Positions 1 to 6,023 of a stretch of DNA of 6,392 bases are shown piece by piece; the stretch's first letter is position 1; each line of letters opens with the position of its first letter. Location: assembly GCA_028712345.1 (NCBI GenBank), contig JAQTQF010000110.1, positions 1 to 6,392 on the forward strand, written 5' to 3'. This stretch comes from Phycisphaerae bacterium (GTDB taxonomy: Bacteria; Planctomycetota; Phycisphaerae; Sedimentisphaerales; UBA12454). The notes below the pieces were generated by a model. The model worked only from the letters and a program-made list of their open reading frames with translations, searched no databases and was not told where the DNA came from. A program made the position numbers and the translations under genes.

Positions 1-2
1 CC

Positions 3-113
3 AGGCTCGGCGGCAATGTATCAAACCTGATACCGCAGGATATTTTTACAAAACTCCAAACGCGGCTCGCGGAAAAAGGCACTCAACAGGAAAAAGACAA
101 TTGTATAGAATAA
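3..113 (+). CDS. C-terminal tail of an unidentified upstream gene (partial)
   Basis: An open frame enters from the left edge and runs 36 codons to a TAA at 111-113. It has no ATG, GTG or TTG codon, so if real it is only the end of a longer gene. The translated tail ends in a charged, probably helical stretch (around IFTKLQTRLAEKG). Its stop lies 13 bp inside the next gene, the sort of overlap expected of co-transcribed, coupled genes, which would place it in the same operon as the pterin-family gene. I do not recognise the family, and 36 residues are too few to assign one. Confidence 0.4.
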   Translation, partial: RLGGNVSNLIPQDIFTKLQTRLAEKGTQQEKDNCIE

Positions 114-460
114 CCGTAACAACATCTTTTCGCGCAGCCCATCAGCTCGAACTGTCCGGCAAAATCGAGCCGCAGCACAGCCACGACTGGCAGGTCAAAG
201 CCGCTGCCTGTGGGAAAAAACTCGACGATAACGGTCTGCTGTTCGATTTTAACCAACTTAAAAAAATACTCGACGATACCATCGGCCAATTTAAAGACCG
301 AAAAATCGAAGATTGTCCCTGCTTTAAGGGCATAAATGCTTCTGCCGAAAATGTCGCTAAATATATTTATAAATCCATAAAACCGCTTTTGCCTAAACGA
401 ATAGAGCTTTTATTCGTAGAAGTTACAGAAACGCCAGGCTGCAAGGCTCGATATGAATAA
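101..460 (+). CDS. 6-pyruvoyl-tetrahydropterin synthase / QueD family (COG0720) protein, PTPS-III-like variant
   Basis: A 119-residue protein, the usual length for this small pterin enzyme family. Family marks seen: FRAAH at 10-14 (first Zn-ligand His14), HSH at 26-28 (the HGH Zn pair), an NASAENVAKY stretch at about 79-88 matching the family NPTSE motif, and VTETPGC near the C-terminus with the Glu that anchors the pterin ring. The CxxxHGH cysteine used by QueD is absent: Ile22 is four residues before His26. The LDH catalytic segment reads FKD. Instead Glu23 gives ExxHSH, resembling the ExxHGH signature described for PTPS-III enzymes, which make 6-hydroxymethyl-dihydropterin for folate. The product could therefore be a folate enzyme, a divergent QueD or an inactive paralogue. 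The TTG start is chosen because the conserved N-terminal strand begins there, with only a weak AGGAAAAAG upstream (88-96). It overlaps the upstream gene by 13 bp. Confidence 0.82.
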   Translation: MYRITVTTSFRAAHQLELSGKIEPQHSHDWQVKAAACGKKLDDNGLLFDFNQLKKILDDTIGQFKDRKIEDCPCFKGINASAENVAKYIYKSIKPLLPKRIELLFVEVTETPGCKARYE

Positions 461-527
461 ATAAATACCTGTTTAGTCCGCTTTGCGTATTGCCGATAAT
501 AATTATGGGCGTTTGTAGAATGTTGAA

Positions 528-533
528 TATAAT
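528..533 (+). promoter_or_regulatory. Possible -10 box upstream of mcsA
   Basis: A perfect TATAAT lies 20 bp before the mcsA ATG in the otherwise AT-rich 93-bp gap after the pterin gene. No convincing -35 hexamer stands 16-18 bp upstream (the sequence there is ATGGGC-like), and no CtsR-type GGTCAAA direct repeat is visible. mcsAB may therefore be transcribed from here without CtsR control, or be read through from upstream. Confidence 0.25.
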
Positions 534-553
534 CTATTTTAGAAGATATACTT

Positions 554-1048
554 ATGCAATGTGAATTATGTAAAGTCAAGGCCGCAACTGTTCACCTTAC
601 GGAAATAATCGACGGCCGGCGAACAGAAAGCCATCTTTGTCAGGCCTGTGCCCAGAAAGAAGGCATTTCAATAAAAAGTCAGCTCTCACTCAACGAGCTT
701 TTAAGTTCCCTCATCGCCGCTCACGAGCAAACCGATGAACAGGGCGCCGCCGAAGCGGAAAAAAGCTGCCCTGTCTGCGGAATGACTATGGATATGTTTC
801 GCAAGCAGGCCGTGCTCGGCTGTCCGAACGATTATGAGGTCTTCGGAAAGACCCTTGAACAGCTTATCGAAAAAGCTCACGACGGCAATCTGATGCACAA
901 GGGAAAAATACCTGCGGGCGTATCGCAGGAGGAAGTTTCAAATACAAACAAAAAAGAAGAACTCAAAAAGCAGCTTGACCGGGCCGTCGCCGCCGAGGAT
1001 TACGAACTTGCCGCCAAATTGAGAGACCAGTTAAAGACAATGCAATGA
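554..1048 (+). CDS. mcsA: McsA, zinc-finger activator of protein-arginine kinase
   Basis: A 164-residue cytoplasmic protein that activates the arginine kinase McsB. Cys pairs are C3/C6 and C29/C32 (first zinc module), then C72/C75 (CPVC) and C90. The fourth position of the second module, Cys in the Bacillus protein, is here within GCPNDY, so Asp replaces the last Cys. A HKGKIP segment at 115-120 matches the McsA family HxGKxP motif. The C-terminus (about 135-164) is a UVR motif (KKQLDRAVAAEDYELAAKLR), a helical hairpin shared with UvrB/UvrC and Clp ATPases. The stop overlaps the mcsB start in an ATGA, implying coupling. A weak AGAAG (541-545) eight bases before the ATG is the only ribosome-site candidate. 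Gene order and motifs make the call firm. Confidence 0.93.
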   Translation: MQCELCKVKAATVHLTEIIDGRRTESHLCQACAQKEGISIKSQLSLNELLSSLIAAHEQTDEQGAAEAEKSCPVCGMTMDMFRKQAVLGCPNDYEVFGKTLEQLIEKAHDGNLMHKGKIPAGVSQEEVSNTNKKEELKKQLDRAVAAEDYELAAKLRDQLKTMQ

Positions 1049-2094
1049 GACTTAACCAGTTAAGCTTGAAAATATCACAATGGTTCAATACAGAAGCGCC
1101 TCTGTCGGATGTCGTGATATCGTCAAGAATAAGACTTGCCCGCAATTTAGCCGGGCACAAATTCCTCTGCCGCTGCGACGATGCGGAAAAACAGGAGATT
1201 CTCAACATCTTAAAGGAAACAATCCTTTCGCTTGACCAGCTTGGAGATATATTTTTTATCGACATATCGCACGGCAGCGATGTCGAAAGAGACCTGCTTG
1301 TCGAAAGACAGCTAATCAGCCGAAACCTCGCCGCCGGCATTGGCCCCCGCGGAGCCGTTATCGCCGGAAATGAACTTTTCACCGCTCAGATAAACGAAGA
1401 AGACCATCTGCGACTAAGCACCCTTGCTCCGGGCCTTAATCTCGACAAATGCTGGCAGCGAATCAACGCTATCGACGATGCCGTCAGCAGAAAAGTAAAA
1501 TACGCCTTCAGTTCCAAATACGGCTTTCTTACCGCCTGCCCCACCAACCTCGGCACAGGCATAAGGGTATCGGTAATGCTTCACCTGCCGGCTCTTAAAA
1601 TGACCGAACAGCTAAAACAACTCTTTGAATCGGCAAAAGATATGAACCTCACCGTTCGCGGCCTTTTCGGAGAAGGCACAGAAGCCGTCGGCGACTTTTT
1701 CCAGATATCGAATCAGGTAACGCTCGGCATCTGCGAAGAAAAAACCGTCGAGCAGTTTATGTCGTTGATAATTCCCAAAATTGTCGAATACGAAAGACTT
1801 GCCCGCGACAAACTGCTCGCCAAAGACACTACTATTTTGGATGACAGAATTTCAAGGGCGCTTGCTGTTTTAAAAAACGCCAAGTTGATAAGCTCTCACG
1901 AAGCAATGTTCCTCCTGAGCAATCTGCGAATGGGAATAAATATGGGGCGAATAAAGGAAATCTCCATTGATACGATAAACGAGTTGTTCCTGCTCACCCA
2001 GCCTGCGCATCTTCAGATAAACAAGGGCCGAAGCCTCGATGCCGAACAGCGGGACATCCTCCGCGCCGAAACCCTCCGCGCAAAATTAAATTGA
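1045..2094 (+). CDS. mcsB: McsB, protein-arginine kinase
   Basis: A 349-residue member of the phosphagen-kinase-fold family that phosphorylates arginine side chains; in Firmicutes phosphoarginine marks proteins for ClpCP. Motifs seen: SSRIRLARNL at 26-35 (nucleotide-binding arginines), NEEDHLRL at 117-124, the catalytic-loop CPTNLGTG with Cys165, and GLFGEGTEAVGDFFQISNQ at 207-225. The C-terminal RDILRA (336-341) matches the RDxxRA allosteric phosphoarginine-binding motif known in Bacillus McsB, so feedback activation by phosphoarginine is probably retained. Length is close to the Bacillus enzyme (about 360). Its ATG overlaps the mcsA TGA, so the pair is translationally coupled. Neither ctsR nor clpC lies in this window. 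No fault in the reading frame is seen. Confidence 0.96.
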   Translation: MRLNQLSLKISQWFNTEAPLSDVVISSRIRLARNLAGHKFLCRCDDAEKQEILNILKETILSLDQLGDIFFIDISHGSDVERDLLVERQLISRNLAAGIGPRGAVIAGNELFTAQINEEDHLRLSTLAPGLNLDKCWQRINAIDDAVSRKVKYAFSSKYGFLTACPTNLGTGIRVSVMLHLPALKMTEQLKQLFESAKDMNLTVRGLFGEGTEAVGDFFQISNQVTLGICEEKTVEQFMSLIIPKIVEYERLARDKLLAKDTTILDDRISRALAVLKNAKLISSHEAMFLLSNLRMGINMGRIKEISIDTINELFLLTQPAHLQINKGRSLDAEQRDILRAETLRAKLN

Positions 2095-2096
2095 TA

Positions 2097-2138
2097 CTAC
2101 CGCCCCTTGACTACTGCCTATTGCCTACTGTCTACTGT
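2097..2138. repeat. Degenerate 7-bp tandem repeat between mcsB and mltA (CTAYTGY)
   Basis: Six heptamer steps fill almost the whole 37-bp gap between the convergent genes. The units at 2111, 2118, 2125 and 2132 all fit CTAYTGY; that at 2097 is CTACCGC, and that at 2104 is diverged. The last unit overlaps the end of mltA: its CTA is the complement of the mltA TAG stop. Confidence 0.75.
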
Positions 2139-2153
2139 TTCACAAACAGATAG
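2132..2153. other. Small hairpin at the convergent gene ends
   Basis: CTGTTT (2135-2140) pairs with AAACAG (2144-2149) around a CAC loop. It is extended by CTA/TAG (2132-2134 with 2151-2153) across a one-base bulge. It lies over the last codons of mltA, 40 bases past mcsB. An AATTTTCC follows on the + side, so weak termination of mcsB is possible, but there is no proper U-tract. Confidence 0.25.
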
Positions 2154-3328
2154 TACAATTTTCCTTCCTGATAAACTCCGCCGGCTCGTTTTCCCGCCGC
2201 ATCGCCTATGCCGATATAGATATCGCATCTGCCCGGCGCCCTGATTGCCCCGCCGGTGTCCTGGTCAAAAGCAAAACCGGTATAAGGCCTGTCGCTCATT
2301 AGGCCGTCCTTTTCATAAGGCAGCCTCGTTGAAATAAATGTCAGACTTGCCGGCGGGAAAATCGATTTATCAGTCGCGATGCTTCGCAATGGAGTAACCT
2401 CCTCGTTTAAGCTGCCGCGAGGATTGCCCTTTTCTTGCGTAAAGAACACAAATCGCGGATTCAATGCCGTATAACTTGCAACCTCATCGGGATGCTGCTT
2501 GAAGTAAGCAATCATTGCAGAAAGATTCATATTCTGACCGCTAAGCTTTCCCCGGCTTATCATTTCCTTTGAAAGGCTCTTATATTCGTGTCCGTTATTG
2601 GCCGCATAACCGACACCCGTCAGTCTGCCGTCCGGCAGTCTGATTCTCGCCGAGCCTTGCACATGGGCGATATAAACCTCGAACGGATCGCCAAGCCATA
2701 TCAGCTCAAGACCTGCAAACATATTCGACTTTTCAATTTCCTGCCTTGCCGGAAAAGGCTCATACCTGCCGTCGGCAATTTTTCTACCGAGAATCTCGCC
2801 CTTTTGTCCCTTAACAAGGTCAGGCGGCTGTCTGTAAAGCGGGTATTTAAATTTTTCAGTCCTGCTCTTGGACCCGTCGAATATAGGCGTATAATAACCG
2901 GTAAACAGAACCGTTCCCCTGTTATCGCACCCGACGGAAATATAAACATCGAATTTTTCACGAATCGCCGCGTTGAGCTCTTCGCCGCGAAGAGACGAAT
3001 CGAGCATCTGTCTAAATTGCTTGAGACTGTCAACTGCCCGCTGATGACTTATATCACCGATTGGAAAAAATCCCTCGCTTGACGGCTTAGAAAGATAGTT
3101 AAGACTTTTATTCAGCGAACTTTTCACATCGAGCAGGTCGAAACCGGCTATCGTAAAATCAGGAATTTCCGCCGGATTGGTTATCTTGCGCAGGGCAAGG
3201 GCGCCGGGGGCAAGAGGAGTATCATAAGCAGGCTTTTCCTCTACCCGTTCGAGCTTTTTGGCCTTTTGACAGCTTGAGGAGGAAAACCCAATAACTACCA
3301 GCAATAGAACAAGTAATGTCTTTTTCAT
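2132..3328 (-). CDS. mltA: MltA-type membrane-bound lytic murein transglycosylase (lipoprotein)
   Basis: A 398-residue exported protein that cleaves peptidoglycan glycan strands with formation of 1,6-anhydro-muramic ends. The N-terminus is a signal peptide: MKK, a Leu/Val-rich core, then SSSSC with Cys20 as the likely lipidated residue. Ser at -3 of the lipobox is atypical, and Gln at +2 suggests outer-membrane retention. The MltA domain shows GYYTP (144-148), a YPLYRQPP segment, SARIRLPDGR (226-235) and GYAANNG (240-246). The C-terminal 3D domain has DTGGAI (Asp357) and DIYIGIG, whose Asp369 aligns, from recalled sequence, with the E. coli catalytic Asp308. The ATG at 3328 is preferred over an in-frame TTG at 3346 because the signal peptide begins there and a GGAAAAGG lies just upstream. 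The stop lies in a heptamer repeat. Confidence 0.92.
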   Translation of the reverse strand: MKKTLLVLLLVVIGFSSSSCQKAKKLERVEEKPAYDTPLAPGALALRKITNPAEIPDFTIAGFDLLDVKSSLNKSLNYLSKPSSEGFFPIGDISHQRAVDSLKQFRQMLDSSLRGEELNAAIREKFDVYISVGCDNRGTVLFTGYYTPIFDGSKSRTEKFKYPLYRQPPDLVKGQKGEILGRKIADGRYEPFPARQEIEKSNMFAGLELIWLGDPFEVYIAHVQGSARIRLPDGRLTGVGYAANNGHEYKSLSKEMISRGKLSGQNMNLSAMIAYFKQHPDEVASYTALNPRFVFFTQEKGNPRGSLNEEVTPLRSIATDKSIFPPASLTFISTRLPYEKDGLMSDRPYTGFAFDQDTGGAIRAPGRCDIYIGIGDAAGKRAGGVYQEGKLYYLFVKQ

Positions 3329-3380
3329 ACCTTTTCCAACTTTCAAAAATTAGACTAATTTATCCTTACCGCCAGACAGT

Positions 3381-3409
3381 ATTTTATACTACTTCTACAA
3401 AAACTGCAA
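3381..3409 (-). promoter_or_regulatory. Putative sigma-70 promoter of mltA
   Basis: On the - strand TTGCAG (3409-3404) is followed after 17 bp by TAAAAT (3386-3381). This would place transcription start near 3374 and give a leader of roughly 45 bases before the mltA ATG. TATAAA overlapping the -10 is an alternative at shorter spacing. Confidence 0.5.
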
Positions 3410-3442
3410 AAAAATATGGCGGCTTTTGAAATTGCCTGACGG

Positions 3443-3530
3443 AAGTAAAAAAGTAAACGGGTAAACCGGGGGACGGTGAAAAACATCCGCTCGTTCACTC
3501 ATCCACCCATTAACCCATCAACCCACCGAC
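3443..3530. repeat. Degenerate 8-bp tandem repeat between the UvrC-like gene and mltA
   Basis: Eleven octamer steps in register from 3443. Eight of the eleven end in AC. Units at 3443, 3451 and 3459 share GTAAA in the middle; those at 3507 and 3515 fit CCATYAAC, with TCATCCAC and CCACCGAC alongside. The array drifts from A/G-rich on the left to C-rich on the right without losing phase, and stops three bases from the UvrC-like stop codon. Confidence 0.7.
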
Positions 3531-3533
3531 GAT

Positions 3534-4616
3534 TTATCGCCTTTGCCAGACCCCCTTTGAGCCCGTTCGATAAAGAAAATATGAAATTATCGAAAATTGT
3601 TCAAGTATTTCGGTATTATCGCAGATGGTATCAGAAGGCCTGCAAATTTTCGACAAACCTTCTTCAACAGCCTCTGCGATTTTCTCTGTCTGGTCTTCAA
3701 AAAAATCGCCAAGGTCGATAACTTCAAAAAAACTCATTACAAAAACCGCAAGAGTCTGCTTCTTTGCTCTGATGCCCTTCTGTTTTATCTTTGCCGATTT
3801 GTCGGTATGCACGATTCTTAATTTTTCTAAATCGCCCGTCCATTTATACGCCGGCTTTTTCAGCGCCGACAATTTCTCAATTTTCTTTTTCAGCTCTGCC
3901 GCCAATTCAAAATTTAATTCTCTTGAGACCTCAGTCATCTGCTGCTCGAGTTTTTCTATTCTCTGGGCAGGCCCAGCCCCTGCCGAGAAAGCGTCTTCCA
4001 TAATATCCCGATATTCTTCTTCGCTGATTTTCCCTGCACATATTCCGCCGCAAGAAGCCATCTGCAAGTATGGACAGCTCGCCGAAGTAGCAGGATTATT
4101 TACAAGGTCGCTCCTTCTGCAAAGTTTAAAAGCGTCTTCAAGTGCATTCAAGGCCGCCTGCGCCGCTTTCTGCGAAGGATAAGGCCCGAGTATTTTTTCT
4201 GTCGTTTTGAATGCAGGTTTTTTTGTTATCGAGAAAAATGGAACTTTTTCACTGACCTCGGTTTTGATAAACCATGGACGAACAAATTTAATATGGTTTT
4301 TATAGTCGGAGCCGAATACTTTTCTTACCGCATCAAGATGTTTTATCGCCAGCCGGAATCTGGGCGGACAGACTGAATAATAAATTTTCGCGGTAATGCT
4401 CTTTAAATCCGCCCGCTTCGATTTTTCTTCCTGCTCAGCAAATTTATTTTTTACGACCCGTCTGATACTCGAAGCGGCCAAAAGCTGAATGGGATTATCC
4501 TGTTCGTCGGCAAAAAGAACAAGCCCTGCCGAACTCGGCAGAGTTTGTCTATCCTGAGATAGAAGACTGTTTTCAAAAATTTCGTTTAGCGTTTCCTGCA
4601 TTATTCTAAAATCCAT
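3534..4616 (-). CDS. UvrC N-terminal-homology protein with degenerate GIY-YIG region and UVR motif
   Basis: A 360-residue protein matching the N-terminal half of excinuclease subunit UvrC, which is normally about 600 residues. From the ATG: a GIY-YIG-like start, TLPSSAGLVLF then PIQLLAASSIRR (42-53), where the two signature tyrosines are lost (GLV for GIY, QLL for YIG). Next come a GPYPS box (144-148), four cysteines C166, C181, C189 and C193 spaced as in the UvrC Fe-S/zinc cysteine region, KISEEEY, and a UVR motif at about 218-253. The UvrC RNase-H-like endonuclease and HhH domains are absent; the last 100 residues are unassigned. A nuclease seems unlikely, and a UvrB- or Clp-binding accessory role is one inference. 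ATG 4616 is chosen because the promoter -10 covers the upstream in-frame TTG (4637); ATG 4601 is also possible. Confidence 0.75.
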   Translation of the reverse strand: MDFRIMQETLNEIFENSLLSQDRQTLPSSAGLVLFADEQDNPIQLLAASSIRRVVKNKFAEQEEKSKRADLKSITAKIYYSVCPPRFRLAIKHLDAVRKVFGSDYKNHIKFVRPWFIKTEVSEKVPFFSITKKPAFKTTEKILGPYPSQKAAQAALNALEDAFKLCRRSDLVNNPATSASCPYLQMASCGGICAGKISEEEYRDIMEDAFSAGAGPAQRIEKLEQQMTEVSRELNFELAAELKKKIEKLSALKKPAYKWTGDLEKLRIVHTDKSAKIKQKGIRAKKQTLAVFVMSFFEVIDLGDFFEDQTEKIAEAVEEGLSKICRPSDTICDNTEILEQFSIISYFLYRTGSKGVWQRR

Positions 4617-4628
4617 AATACCTGAATT

Positions 4629-4656
4629 ACTATACAATGAAGGATTTTTATCTCAA
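4629..4656 (-). promoter_or_regulatory. Putative sigma-70 promoter of the UvrC-like gene
   Basis: On the - strand TTGAGA (4656-4651), a 16-bp spacer and TATAGT (4634-4629). Transcription would start near 4622, leaving a very short leader before ATG 4616 or about 20 bases before ATG 4601. The -10 lies partly in an 11-bp sequence repeated at 4831. Confidence 0.5.
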
Positions 4657-4692
4657 GGATTTTAACGAGATATGTTTTTCTGAGTCGCTTAG

Positions 4693-4715
4693 CCCTGCCA
4701 TCTCGTATGGCAGGG
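4693..4715. terminator. Strong stem-loop in the spacer downstream of the FRG gene
   Basis: Perfect 9-bp inverted repeat with a CTCGT loop, extendable by a G-U and an A-U pair. On the - strand it lies about 170 bases after the FRG stop and is followed by AAGCGACTCAG rather than a U-tract, so it is at best a factor-dependent or processing site. A repeat-type palindrome is equally likely. Confidence 0.3.
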
Positions 4716-4881
4716 TTCAGAGCCCAAGCGATAGCGAAGGGAGAATATAAGCCGAGTCCGCCTCTGGCGGACTATGGCGGGGTTCGCTTGTCGCGGCGAA
4801 GGCCCACAGGGACGAAGGCGGGAATCCATTCCTGAATTACTCACACAAATATTATTCTTACTCCTCCATAGTACGCTAAAT

Positions 4882-5787
4882 TTACCCCCATCCCTGTCCA
4901 TGAAATCGGGCATATTCATCAAACTCAAGACCGATATTGCAGAACTCAGCTGCCCCTTCTATCTCAGGAAACAGAGACATATCATTAATGTCCATTGTAC
5001 TCAGTCGCCGCAAAAATTCTTCACGATTTTCCTTGCTGTCAGTAAGTTCTATTTTAATAAGCCACGGCTCATTACAATTGACACACGAATGGTCTTTTAC
5101 GATATCCTCAATTGCTTTCCCGTTTTTTGTTATAGTAAATAACCCCCGCTGTTCAATAAGCCTTGGATGCTCCAAAGACATCGGGGCAAAATATTCAATG
5201 CCTGTGTTAAATATGCCAGTTTCTTTATAATTGTCACAGACCTGTTTATAATTCAATCCCCATATAACCCTGTATTTCGTCTCGCCATTTGCCATATTAC
5301 TGTGATTGTTATTTTTCCCCTTGAAAGCAAAGTAATTCGCAACATATGGCGAATAACACCAATCCAGAATTGGTGCCTTCAGTCCATAATGCCGTCCCAG
5401 CGCCCAGATGTGGTTCTTGTTTTGTTTTGCTAAATCCTTTAAGTCCACTACAGTAAGCCTGAATTCTTTCAGTCTGCTTCTAACTGCATAGGCAAAAGAA
5501 TTAAGATGTCTCTGTATAACTGTTTCTCTATCAGAGCGACAAACGAAATCACCGTTATCCTCCTTGAATTCCCTGTCAAGAGAGGATAGCAACTTCCAAT
5601 CCGCACACCTATGTCCTCGCCAAATATAATTTCCTAAATAAAGTTTATTACTCGATTGTTTATCTTTATTTGTAGTAAATTTGTCATTGAATAAATTAGA
5701 GAAGTCGTCCCATGAATATGCTTTCTTCTTATCTTTAGGATATATTATTATACCCCCTTCCTTTCTGCAGTCCATTTCATCTGCCAC
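4882..5787 (-). CDS. FRG-domain-containing protein
   Basis: A 301-residue soluble protein with no signal peptide or membrane span. FRG-domain hallmarks are in order: YIWRGH with nearby W (54-64) and LLSSLDREF; an all-alpha stretch to about 125; HYGLKAPILDWCYSPYVANYFAF (133-155), whose HYG, LDW and SP residues are the family core; then PRLIEQRGLFT (208-218) and SLFPEIEGAAEF (271-282). The domain's biochemistry is not settled; FRG proteins occur often as accessory genes, including near mobile and defence loci, so any defence role here is inference. The GTG start is supported by AGGGG (5800-5796) eight bases upstream, better placed than for the ATG four codons in. Its Lys/Asn- and AT-rich codons differ from those of its neighbours, consistent with acquisition. 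Confidence 0.88.
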   Translation of the reverse strand: MADEMDCRKEGGIIIYPKDKKKAYSWDDFSNLFNDKFTTNKDKQSSNKLYLGNYIWRGHRCADWKLLSSLDREFKEDNGDFVCRSDRETVIQRHLNSFAYAVRSRLKEFRLTVVDLKDLAKQNKNHIWALGRHYGLKAPILDWCYSPYVANYFAFKGKNNNHSNMANGETKYRVIWGLNYKQVCDNYKETGIFNTGIEYFAPMSLEHPRLIEQRGLFTITKNGKAIEDIVKDHSCVNCNEPWLIKIELTDSKENREEFLRRLSTMDINDMSLFPEIEGAAEFCNIGLEFDEYARFHGQGWG

Positions 5788-5828
5788 TGCGTTTACCCCT
5801 AAAATCCGTCTGATTTTGATATTTTAGA

Positions 5829-5867
5829 GAATATTCAAAATCTTATAGTACATACTCTTTTTGTCAA
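5829..5867 (-). promoter_or_regulatory. Putative promoter of the FRG gene with small palindromes
   Basis: A consensus -35 TTGACA (5867-5862) on the - strand, 16 bp, then TAAGAT (5845-5840); TATAAG at 5847-5842 is an alternative at a tight 14 bp. The spacer holds the inverted repeat AGTACATACT (5847-5856), and the expected start point falls in the palindrome GAATATTC (5829-5836). Either could be an operator, which is inference. The predicted leader is about 45 bases. Confidence 0.5.
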
Positions 5868-5981
5868 TCCTTCTTTCCCCCAAATAAATCAGCGTAATCT
5901 GCCTAATGCCACTCTGCGAAGCATTGCTACGAAGCATGAATCAGCGTTTAAATCAAATACCACACTTATCCGCCTCCGGCA

Positions 5982-6023
5982 GTTCCTCATTGGAGGTTCG
6001 AAGTTCAGTGTTTAATGTTTACC
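5982..6023. repeat. Period-7 repeat with RTT at the start of each unit
   Basis: Six heptamer steps in phase, each starting GTT or ATT: GTTCCTC, ATTGGAG, GTTCGAA, GTTCAGT, GTTTAAT and GTTTACC as separate units. The first three positions are nearly invariant and the last three variable. Confidence 0.6.

Larger units (their letters stand above)
4621..4841. repeat. Segment bounded by 11-bp direct repeats and holding GC-rich stem-loops
   Basis: CCTGAATTACT occurs at 4621-4631 and again at 4831-4841, enclosing 199 bp. Inside are AAGGATTTT twice (4640, 4655), a 9-bp stem CCCTGCCAT/ATGGCAGGG (4693-4701 with 4707-4715, 5-base loop), a 7-bp stem GTCCGCC/GGCGGAC (4756-4762 with 4766-4772, 3-base loop) and TTCGC/GCGAA (4783-4787 with 4796-4800). 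The right part is much richer in GC than its surroundings. No coding potential is credible; it looks like extragenic palindromic sequence or a small inserted element. Confidence 0.55.

Noticed and set aside
461..553. Terminator or CtsR operator between the pterin gene and mcsA
   Set aside because: No stable hairpin with U-tract and no GGTCAAA-type direct repeat is present.
2588..3082. 164-codon plus-strand frame inside mltA
   Set aside because: Antisense shadow of the strongly supported MltA coding sequence.
3443..3530. CRISPR-like array
   Set aside because: Units are 8 bp with no spacers and no cas genes are nearby.
3476..3721. Plus-strand frame starting in the octamer array
   Set aside because: Its N-terminus is translated repeat and the rest lies antisense to the UvrC-like gene.
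3625..4182. 185-codon plus-strand frame inside the UvrC-like gene
   Set aside because: Antisense shadow; the - strand frame carries the conserved UvrC cysteine and UVR motifs.
4689..4928. Minus-strand frame reading through the GC-rich stem-loops, with a GGAGGAG upstream
   Set aside because: The Shine-Dalgarno-like site has no start at proper distance, and the translated text (GMDSRLR type) is typical of phantom translation of extragenic repeats; it also overlaps the end of the FRG gene.
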